Assembly (NCBI GenBank): GCA_035048485.1 | Contig: CM068585.1 | Span: forward strand, 19,642,001 to 19,706,000 | Length of the DNA: 64,000 nt | Direction: 5' to 3' | Source of the DNA: Pteria penguin | Lineage: Eukaryota > Mollusca > Bivalvia > Pterioida > Pteriidae | In this document: one piece after another, positions 50,001 through 62,000 of the stretch | Numbering within the stretch: position 1 is the first letter of the stretch | Layout of the letters: every line of letters begins with the position of its first letter | Translations under genes and position numbers: made by a program | Notes under the pieces: model-generated | Told to the model about the DNA's origin: nothing | Databases searched by the model: none | What the model saw: only the letters and a program-made list of their open reading frames with translations

Positions 50001-53000
50001 CCCTTGTAGACTATCAACATTGACACCGGCCTAGATGTTATGATAGATATACATATATCACAATCAAATCAAACATTCAAATCCTTATAAATAATCCTCC
50101 GTATAGAGACAAGGATATAAAAGTACCGTACAAATTGGAATGAGATTCCGCTTGATACATATTGCGTTCCGAATTTAGATTAATGATCTGTGAAATTTTC
50201 GAAAAGGTTTTCCAAATTTAAGATATCACTAACCCTGAGATAAGACTTTGAAAGTAACTTGCATACTTATTGTATGGATATACACAACGTTAGTGCAAGC
50301 TGTCAGCAAATTGAACTGAATAATATACCATATGATGTGAATCCAGTTACAATATACAATATAATCTTTTTATCTAGATGTGTCATTTGGTATGTGAAAA
50401 GGGTCGCAATGGCGTTAATATTTTAGAAGTTGATAAATGAAGTCCATGACAAGACAATGCAAAAACAGGTTTAAAATTGACATCTTAACACTGTGTTGAA
50501 TTTGACGTTGAATTTAATATATATGTATATTGTTCATCCAAGATCGAATTACATAATTCATTGAAATATTTGACAACACCTCTCTTGATTACAGTTATCA
50601 AGGCTATATTCAGTATCAAATTAGCAATGATAAATGTAATCCTCCTAGGATATATTGACTCCCAAATTACACTTAGTCCATATAAATCACGTTAAATATC
50701 CAATTCTAGTTATTGTCGCAATACTACTAATTGCAACTGCATAGCTTCCACGCTTTAAGCAGAGAATTCTCTTATGATAAAGTATTACAATGCTGCCTTT
50801 AATAATAGTCACCTGTCATCACTTTCCTGATGGAAGAGATATGTCAACAAAATATTGAGATTCCAATAGGAATTTTCTGCATTACGCTTATAGCAGAGTA
50901 TTGTATATTTCTATGATAGGTATTCCTACATAGACTTTAAAATAGAAGGTTTCGTTTTATTGGCAAGTTTGATGACATATCTAGATAAGAAATTAACAGC
51001 CAGTAACCATGAATTTGAAAGATACATTGATGATATGTATTCACAAAAAATTCAGTTTAACAAAGCTGATATATATTCGAAAGAATACCAAACGATCTTC
51101 GATATTCATAGTTGATATGAAAGACATCATATTCGGCAATGTATTGAGTCTTTTCGTTACACAGAGTTACGTCCCATTTGGGACGGTATCTGACGTAAAA
51201 CAATTATGACGTCATCAATTTCCTATGAAAACGTCATTTGTGTACTATCATTTCCCAGAGTTTTATATCAGTTTCCATAGAATTTGATGACGTCATATTT
51301 GTTTTACGTCAGATACCGTCTCAAATGGGAGGTAACTCTGTATAACGCAAAGACCGAATAGGTAAGTGTAAAGATAAAAGAATACGACTGTATACGATAG
51401 TTTTCCATCATATCACTTTCTAAAAAGGCGCCACTGTACCAGATAGTGTTTCAGAATATCATATAACGTTCTAAAAGGACGCGACTCTACCAGATAGTGT
51501 TCTAGAATATTATATAATACTCTAAAAGGGGAAATCATACTGACCGATCATATCTTTGTACCTACCATAGATTTTCAGTAGTAACGAATTGGCGTACTAT
51601 TTCCTGTGCGTGTAGATAATGTGTTAGACCTTCAAAAGAGGAGAAAGCTCTGCTGACAAAGGTATATTATGAAATTAGACATTGTTAGGCGAGGATTTGA
51701 TGTTGTTACTAAGGAAGCTGAAATTGTCACGTATGACATTAAGGATAGTGTGTGATGATCATCCGTACAGATAAATAATAGATACTTCTTAGTTATAGCG
51801 TAATTTACAAATTCCATAACTAAAAATTTTTCAGTATATATTTCACGTCAGTACAAAAGCACCGAAAACTAGAATTTTTATACCCTCAGGACTGTAGTGT
51901 TTTCTTTTCTATGTGCTATTTCTGGTTTGTTCTGCATGTCCATGTCGAATATGTCATGTAGATAAGTTAGGTTTAATTTTTACAAAATGCATAAAACGTC
52001 ATACCGTCATACAATCCGTATGATTGCATGGTGTGTACTGTGCCACTCAGGATAATCAGATGACCTGTACTAGAAACCAAAAAGGTTAAGCGTTCTGCAT
52101 GACCTTCCTATCACCTTAAAGCTGGCCTCTTACCATAAAAAAGCCGAAATGTTTCGAAATTTTTTACGGGAGCGAGGTCGACATAGGTCAACCTCGCTCC
52201 CGTATGTTTTATGAATACTAAATGAACGTCTCACCCAAATGCTCTCGGTTACCATATAAAAGAAATGTCAAATCGACAAACCGTGACATTTAACTGGCGG
52301 TGTTCTACACGGGCGGTCAGCATGGCTGCACAAAACGTATGAAAACTTTTTTCCTCGCTATGCACTTTACATAGATATTTAACACTTACAGCACCAGACG
52401 GATTCATTTATTTACATTTTTACATTTATTCAATTTCTTTACAACAATTTAGTTATGTGTCCATAATTCATTTTTGAATGATCTTAAACAATACGGATGC
52501 AAGTACAGTGTGAACATGCATATCTTATTGCATTTCATAACATGATCCACTGCAGATAGGGGACGCAAAGGTCTTGTCTAACTAAACCGCTTCTTGCCTT
52601 ATCCTTTAAACCCGTCTTCCATATTCTACCCGGGTGGAATTCGCCCAAGTTCATTGCCCTTAAATTTACACTTCTTCCCTGCATCCCACCCCTTCCCTCA
52701 TTTCTTCTCCTTCCCAACTCATCTCAAAAATAAAATGAAATTCGAAATTAGTATACAGCATTCCAAAGGACAATATCTTGAATTCAGAGTATTCGATTAT
52801 AAGTATTTTTACATTTACAGATACAGAAATGATGGATAGAAGAAAATAGTTGTTTGTTCTTCAAACAGCATATGTTCGTTTTTACCTTGTCTTTCCTTGA
52901 GGGATGGGGGATAACAGTGATGGATGGGTAAGAAGCTCTGCAATGTTTTGTATAATTTTATGATTGGGGATCCATATCAAGTCGAACAGTTACAAACAAA

Positions 53001-56000
53001 CAGCATTATTATTAATTCTAATTAATATATCACTTTTAAACATTTTTCGTTCTCTTAATACCTGTGCCTACCCCTTCCGCCTTTTGTACCTGTCTAAGAG
53101 ATCTTGGGCAAAAAAAGCGTTCGGTCGTTCCGTCCGTCTGTATGTACCTTCGTAATACTGCAGTGCCTAATCACTTTAAATAGAATGTTGTTACAGTTAC
53201 CAAAATTCAACAGTAAGTATATCCACTAAGCGTCATCATGTGACCTGGGGGGTAGAACATTGACAGCTATGTTTATTTGCAGCTGGGGCATTCTTGTTTC
53301 CAAAAACGCAAGTTGTTTAGCTAAATTGTTACTAGTTCTTGAATTTGTATAACCACCGTAATAGCCCGTAAATAACAATATAAATTATCACAAAATGTCA
53401 TATAGTTTTCTGTTTCCGTACTATTATTGATGAAAAATGTTTGTACCTGAAATGAAATAAATAAAACAAAATAAAATAAATTAAAATAATACCTTTGTTA
53501 ATCCAGACGTCAGAAGAGTCCTATAATTTACAAATAACTTTATTTAGTATGCACTCACTATGTAGGATCGTGAACAGAATCTTGTGTATAATTCTGAAGA
53601 TTTGTTCTTCAATCTATACCATTTCCTGTTTGTATGTTTCTTATTCGAATACTCCAAAAGATGTGTCAACAAACGGATGTGTAACCTGATGTGTATTTTT
53701 TTACAGTAAAGTATACATGTATAAATAATATTATGCTTTCCAAATGTGTGGTCTGTTATGGAGTATTGGAATTTTGCTCTTGTAATTTGGAGAAAAGATA
53801 GTATTACCTGAATATCGTCAGTTTTCAAATGACTTATATCTTATTGGCCTGTTTACATTTGCACGGAGAGGGTGGGTTCGTTACAAGTACAACTGAACAA
53901 ACGATACTATTTGTACACTATGGTATGTGCCATACCTGGTCATATTATAATATCTAAATAACTAGAACATGTAATATAATTTGTTCGTTCAACTTTAAAA
54001 TTTGTTTATTTACGTTATGCACGGTTGGGCGTGTGGCCTTTTCGTGGCAAATGCATACAACAATACAGTATCATGTGATCTTTTGTTATAACTAACTTTG
54101 TATTATTTATGTATGTTACATCAAGAAATGAAGAAACAAAAAAAGGAATTATATAGATATAATTACATGTACTTCTGTTTGTGACGCCATGTTGCCTCTG
54201 TCGTGTCTTCGATGAAATGTCACGGTTGCATGACTACGCCTGTTTCGTAGGAGAAAGCTCTATTCGAACATTTCGGTCAGACGTTCATTTAATATTCATA
54301 AAACATACGGGAGTGAGGTTGACCTAGGTCAACTTCGCTCCCGTAAGAACTTTCGAAACACCTCGGCTTTTTTATGGTGAGAGGCCAGCTTTAAGTAGAA
54401 GGGAATGAATAGATACTGGTAAACGTGTTAAAACTGAATGGCAGTCAATTCGTCATAACGGAAAACAATATAATTACAAGTTATAATAAAACAAGTACAT
54501 AAGTTTCATGCACCCATCCAATCAGCAATGTTGTATAGCAAGCCCTCGAAACAGCAAACTTAGTCCATTAGAATCGATCATCAAGGTATTTTAAACGACT
54601 AAAAACATTAAAGATATTGAACTGTAGAACAGTCCAAAGATAAATCCATAACATAAGTAGTGTTGTAAGAAAATGTGTATGTCATGACTAAGTGTTTAAA
54701 TGGGAGATAAATGTGATACATGTAAACTAGCTGAAAAAAGAAACAGTGTTGTTTAGTAATTTAGATTATAAATTTAAATACAAAATTTTATGTTGCATTA
54801 TGTACATCATTATTTAATATACTACACTGTATTTCAATTCAAACATCAACTCACGAAATATGTCGATTATGGTTGATACGAACAGCCACTGAACGTGGGC
54901 AAAAAGGTGTAATAACGTGTATGACCGCCCTTTGCATTCTTCACACCGACGACACATTGAACGAATTACTTTATGCAGAAATGAGGAACGTTCCGCCTTA
55001 TGCGCAATAAAGAATGACGCAAAACGTCCAACGTTGCAGGTGGGTAATCTATTGACGTAGATATCGTTCCATTCCATCCAAAACGTCGAGGACGGATGTT
55101 TGCCTATCGCAATCTATTCCTTATGGTACGAGGACTTATCTGTCAATGTCCAGGGATGCTTCTAGCGGTCAAAGAAGCGGATTGGAATCGATTACGCAAA
55201 TGTGACGTTCATATATACGTATCTAGCCGACGTGATGTCAGACGGGGGCGTCCAGATCGTGGGTGGTCTCGAACAGTGCACGTCTCCTTAAAGCATTTAC
55301 AGTGTCACTGTGAACTCCAAACTGCCTTGCCACATTGCATTTTTTGCCACATTGCTTTGAGACACCCCATCTTCCAGCATCCCAATAGCGCGCAAAGGAT
55401 CATTTTCCATCATGTGTGATATCTCTCAATCAAAATTTTATTCCAAAAACCAGTTTCTCTCTATTTCAATACATTGAATAATGTCAATGAATTCAAGAGA
55501 TTTAATCAATTAGTAACAGTAGGTCGTTTAGACTCGAAATTCCAGAAAAGCGTGTTGTGGCCCTCAGGACGATTCGAATGCGATATTTAAGAAATTCCTC
55601 AAACACGCGTTTAGTGTATAAAACTATGCCTTTAAGAATAAAGGGCGATCAAGGAATACATTTTATGTTTTATCTAACTTTTCCGTATACACAGTTACTT
55701 TTTCCCGCTAATGTATATCATCGGATAAACATATCAAGCAGGAGCTATTACTGAGCATTGTGCTATTGTTACAATCACACCAATGTACACTAAAATCCGA
55801 AAAAGGTGTTACTTCTGCAACTATACCGCTGAGCGGAATAAAAAGATTCATTTTAAAATGTAAGATAAAATTATATATCATCAATATATATGTTGGTTTG
55901 CAATTCGATGAAAATATCAAAGTTATTAATTTGTATGAAATTAATGAACAATGTTCGTACACAATATTTCTGTCCTATAGTTCTAGAGACTTTTATATTC

Positions 56001-59000
56001 TTAAAATGTATTCTGGACTGAGACCGATTCCGATCATTTTACACAGATTTGACACCTTCTATACTAGAAGGTTACCTACTTCGACTTCTCCATATATAAA
56101 TATATATGGAATTGACACGTTCTGACTCTTTCTACTGGGTCTATGTGACGGCTGTTGCTAGCAAGCAGGAGATGCTCACTCTCCCCGGGCACCTGATCTC
56201 ACTCCATCACAGGGGTTCACATATGCTCTTCAAGTGGACATATTTTGTTATTTTCCATTTGTTTTTCATTTTCACTGATTTTGTATGTCCTCTGGTTTTA
56301 TGATTTTTGGACTTGTGCTTTGGATTTATCCATCATCTTTACATGTATACATTCTGTTTCTGAAATGATTGAATATAATCTTTCTTAATTTACACATAAT
56401 GTAGGTAAACGTGATTGTCATGGGCAAGAAATTGTTGTAGAATTCACAATATGAAAAAATGCTATACAGATTTCGTTTTTTACAGATCTGATCTTCTGGA
56501 TATATTACGGAAGGATATTAATCTGACTCCTCCGAATGAAGAGAAAAGTAAGATATGCTTCGATGTAATGCTATTCTGATGTTCACCCTTTAGTTGCTTA
56601 TCATGGAAATACACTAATTGTTTGTATATGTATCATTGCACAATATGCATAAGTAATACAGTGAAAAGTGTTATGGTCTCTAAAAGTAAAGGATGTATAC
56701 CAGATGTGCAAACCACATCATAGAAATACATATCTACAGGATTGATTGATTGATTTTTGTTTTACGTCACACCACGAATATTTCACGTATATGGTGACGG
56801 CATCTGCTTGATGCGGGGCATACAAATTTTGACCTTTGCAACGGACCCACCCGAAGCAGTGAGGGATCTTTAACGTGCCATGCATACCACGACACGGGGT
56901 CTCATCCGACATATCTACAGGAAAAATAGTACAATGTACCTCCAAAAGATCTAACAGAATCTCATAAAGGTCTTTTTATCATTATTGCAAATCTAATTAT
57001 AATGCCATACTTTTTTGTAATTAACGATACTTCTGGGTACCATGTATTGTTGGAATTCCAAAGATAATGATTAATGCATGTTAAAAAAAAGTATAAAACG
57101 AATAATGAATAATGTAAGTCTGAAACAAATAATCACTGATCGAGAGTATTAAAGGATTGTTGAGATGGTGTACACACGGCGCAAAACTTTAGATATTTGT
57201 GACATTAAGCGGCACTTGAAGTCAATTTCTCAGTAATATGTTACGACATTTAAAATATGTGATATTAGAAATGAAGATTAATTGATATTCAGATTCTTAT
57301 AACATTCTTTGCCCTATATACTATGATTCAACAAATAATTTTAAATCACCAATCAAACTATTATTCTACTATATATGTATGTTTTTGTGTACAGTTAGTA
57401 GTATTTCAGAGCTATTGATTATACACGAAATAGGGTGTTAAATGTTGAAGGGTCAAAATACAGAAAACTGAAGTAATAGCAATGATTGAGTATCTATTTA
57501 AGTAGAGGATGAATCCCAAGAGAGAGCATTGAAATGATGAACGGTCAAGACGTCCCAAAGATGCTACGGCAGATAAAAACTTTGATATTCTGAACACTTT
57601 TGTCATGTGCGACTATAGGCAAAACCTCAGAGATATCGTCAGAGAAGTTGACATAAGTTATTGGACTGTTCAGTTAATGTTAACTGACATTTTAGGCATG
57701 TCTAAGGTCTGGATTAGACGAGTTCTTAGAATATAAACTGAAGATCAAAAGAGAGACAGGCATGATGTTTCTTTGCATCTTTTTGTACCTCAATATGAGG
57801 ATGATCACGAGGATTTTATTGGTCGAATTGTCACTCAGGATGAAACGTGGGTGCACCTTTATGATTCTAAATCTAAGTAAAAAAGCATGCAATGGATTCA
57901 TCATGGCTCATCTCCTCCTAAACATTCAAGAGTGTTTCCTCAGCTGGAAACAATGAGGGAATATCATGATTAATTTTCTTGCGGAAGGCCGCAAGATAAA
58001 TGGTGTATATTATGCAAAAGAGTTTAAAAGGCTGCGTCAGAAGATTGTGAAAAAGAGGAGAGGAGAGGTCACCAGAAGTGTTCATCTTTGCAGAATAATG
58101 CACTAGCTTACTTTTCCCAAGTTGCAGTGACGACTGCGACAGAATGCATCTTCGAGGTTCTTTTTAATCTCCAATATTTTCTAGATTTACATTGTAGATA
58201 TATTTGACTTCTATTTGTTCCCTAAACTAAATTTTACCTACGTGATAAAACGCTGTATTTGAGTACTTATGGGACCAGAAATAAGCATTCTGTTTTAAAG
58301 GTATTCAGAAATTCGAACAGAGAAGAAGAAAATACATTGAGATGAAGGAAGATCATAATGAAAAATAATAACAATTCTTTCAATCCCCTGTATTTCTAAG
58401 TATATGGACCGAGAACTTGATGACCTCGTACAATATAAATTATATTAGAGAAATATAAATAACAGACTACCTTAGTATCATCTATGTAGGTGAAATCGTT
58501 GTTAAAAACAATACAAAGAGATACGATAGAAAAGTCTCATAATTATACCATTGCAATGGAGTTTCTAGTGTTGTGACATATTAGCAGCCAGCTTTGAATG
58601 TTTGTTCCTAAAACAATAAAATTTTGTAGGCAATTTATTCAAACTTGTGTTTTTTCTGTGTTTTTGCAATGCTTATAGAGGTTTTAAGATATTACGCAAT
58701 TTCGTTTCCAGAGAAGTCTAGATATTCTCACAACATTTTGATTTTTCAAGTACTAGGCAATTAACTTCTATTTGACCAAAAACCTTGACTGACAAGGAAT
58801 AGTAACTCCAAATAAATATGCTTATGATACCTATCTATTCTATTTCGAATTTGGTTATCTTTATATCTTACGACATTGATGCTCACCTGAAACGTCACTA
58901 TTTGACAAAAAGGCAATTGCAATTTCAGCACAACATTTTCCCTTTATGAGTAGCCATATCCCATCATAATCTCTATGGTGTATCTATATATCCGGTAATG

Positions 59001-62000
59001 CGTTTTACCATTGCTAATTGAAAATACAGTCAGTTTGTTCTGAGAGTAAAGCGACTTTCAGATAAAATTCGCAGCCAGGGATTGGGAAAGTCCTGTGGTT
59101 CAGGGCTCTTATCATCTTCCCATGAATGATATTCTGGATAGAGAGTAAACAAAAAAGACGTACTGAAGGTTTAACCATATCGTAGTCCATATAATAAAAG
59201 GCCTATAGCGTAGTGTCATATTCAGGCAAATGCGAACGCCAATTAAATAGAGGTGAGATCAGGTGCCCTAGAGTAATAAGCGTCCCCTGTCTGCACGAAA
59301 CACCGGCTGCAAAAGTCATGCAATAACTTTTCAAGTCGAGGAATTAAGTACATAAATATACACATATAAGCAATGAAGACAAGAACACTAAGTTAAATTA
59401 TCCTATGCACCTAATGAAATGTTGATTTACTGAAATTCCGGCGTCGGAAATGCACGTGAACAAATGCCTGTATATATACATATTATGTCTAGTAAACAAC
59501 GAAGATGTACCGAGATTTAACCGTATCTCGTAGTCCATGGAATAAAAGGACGATATCGTGTATAGTGTCATATTCAGACAAATGCGAACCCCAATTTAAT
59601 CGATGTGAGACCAGGTGCCCGGGAGGAGTAAGCGTAACCTGATTGAATGCAACATACGTCGCAAATGTCCTGTAACAACTTTTCAAGTCGAAAAAGTTAA
59701 TACATAAATATATTCAAATGAGCACATGAATGAGACAAAACATTAAGTCAAATTATCCTATTCACGGTATGAAATGCTGTTGAACTGAAATTTCGGCGTC
59801 GGAAATGCACGTCAACAAATGTCTGTATATACAAGTATTATGTTAAATCAAGTATGGTCAAAAAGTTACGACGGGCAGTTTGCATGGTCAGATCGCAAAA
59901 TGTCGGTTAACATTCTAGAAAGGGGGATTTCAAATTGCATCAGATCCCTATATCGACCATAGAACTTCATCAGTGACAAATCAAGTATAACCAAGACGTT
60001 AAGATGGTCAGTTTGTATGGTCAGATCCCAAAATGTCCAATAAAATTCTTGAAAGTGGGATCTCATCTCAAATTCCACTAGATCCCTATATCGACCACAG
60101 AACTTCCTCAGTGGCAGTTTCCAACGTTCCTCAAAATATCCCTGTGAGAGTAATTTCGTAGCAAGAAGCCTCGCTTTCAGAACGACATCTTTGTGTTTGA
60201 AGCATGCCCTGGCAAAGCGTATAAGTTGTGAAATGAGGAGACATATTACAGCTATTTTCAAAGCCTATACATGTATTCGGCATTTACCTGAGATAACAAT
60301 TCATTTACTTAGCACATAAGTGATTGTTGTTGTTAACAAGCAGAAGATGTCTAATTTCCGAGCACCTGATCTCTCTTCGTTTTGATGGCTCATGTATTTT
60401 TTTCTTTGATTTCTTTTTTTTTTTTCTTACTGATTTCGTATATCGTTCTTATTCATGATATGTGGACTACTGATTTCGTTTAATTTATCATTCTGTGATA
60501 GTCGATCCATACATAAATTTGTTTTTATTACTTTTGCAGAAGAGCCCAATGTGATAGATGTAGATCTGGACGTTACGAGCTTCGACTCTGTCAATGAAGC
60601 AAGCATGGTAAAATGATTTTCATATTCGAGTGTTTATATTTATTATACATGACAAGTGACTTCTCAATTAAATCCAAATTAAATTAAATGAAAATTGATT
60701 GCATAAAAATAAAAATAAAACAAACAAATACGCAAACAACCCCCTCCCCAGAATACAAAAAAGGAAAAGCAAACAAAACAAGTAATACAGAAAATAAAAA
60801 CTTCATAAAAGAATAAACACCAGTCAGGTAAGTCCTCTAAAACTGTGTTTTATCCAGAGGAGATGTTTTGCGTAAGAGTTGATGGGTACTATTAAAAATA
60901 TTATAACAGTCTTTTTATGCCATATATACAATACAGTAGACAGATTTAGCAGTTTGTAAGAGGTCTAAAACATATTCCACAGTTTATTTGATGTATTTTA
61001 TGTGTCTGTCTACGACGTTGTATTCATTAAAGACAAACCGGGTTGCGTACAGCCTAATGTAAACTAAGCAAGAATGAAGCTAATTCTATCTATCTGGATT
61101 CTTTCATCAATAATTTACATTATCTGTACAAATGATAAGCAAATCGAACATACGTATATCTGCCAAACAACAAACTGAGACGTCTTTTCGTATATGATTT
61201 AATAAATGAAAAAGACATAAGTAAAAAACAATGTAAAAGTATAAGTGTTTTCCTTTGAACCCCATCTGCTTCTCTATTCAAATTAAGTAGATTCGGAATG
61301 AAATTCATTCCTTGAAAAACAGTGTAAATTACAATAACGTCGTAAACAAGGAAGTATTGTATGTATTTCTTTCGGTATTAATCTTTCTGCTTCATCACAA
61401 AAGAATTATTAACGAGTCTGTAATGTGTATGCCGCCTCAAGAGATTCCTTTTATCTGTGGCTAGATAATCACTGTCAATAGCTTTTCAGTGCGTTAACAA
61501 CTGCTTACGTAATTCGGGAAAAGGTGCAAAATGTTTCGACGTCGCAATTCTCATTCAACAGATCGAGGCGTAAAATAGTGATAATCATTTCAGCATATCG
61601 TTCAACATACTTTTGTTTTGTTGTCGAATATTCTTACGTAAGTTGTCGAATATATTTGCTAAAATCTGCCTACAATATTGCGTGCTTTGCTTTCCCGCAT
61701 TCCTTTAATACCTTTACCTCTTAATACAGAACTAATGAATTCTGAAATGAAAAATAAAGCACATGGGAGCATACACTGTGACATTTATTTGTATCTGTAA
61801 ACATCTTTATCAAGATGCTTGTTGAATGAATAACACTTCAGTTGTATCATTATCACTTAAAACAAATCTCTTAGAGTAGAAAGCAGGACTTTCTCTGTTC
61901 TGGTCTGTGTTAGGAGAAACGTCCGAAGAAAATACCTGTTTATGGTTACAAGTATAGAATAAAGGAAATTGCTACAATTTATTGTAAATCTTTATACAGC

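Larger units (their letters stand above)
41016..56485 (+). other. Gene 2 intron 1
   Basis: 15.5-kb GT-AG intron between the signal-peptide exon and the helix exon. Holds a SINE, the G-run snap-back, family D repeats, a foldback MITE, the 2.3-kb TTAA element, a dead Tc1-like transposase and a retroelement tail. 42210-46200 and 46260-48320 hold nothing I recognise. Confidence 0.65.
56548..60539 (+). other. Gene 2 intron 2
   Basis: 4.0-kb GT-AG intron with a SINE, a decayed mariner transposase and two retroelement 3' ends. 58240-59150 holds nothing recognised. 60320-60480 has a + strand A-tail trace (caagcagaagatgtctaatt, gagcacctgatctctc). Confidence 0.7.

Noticed and set aside
55096..55419. 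107-codon + frame rich in R, H and C
   Set aside because: It is the antisense shadow of the decayed Tc1-like transposase on the minus strand.
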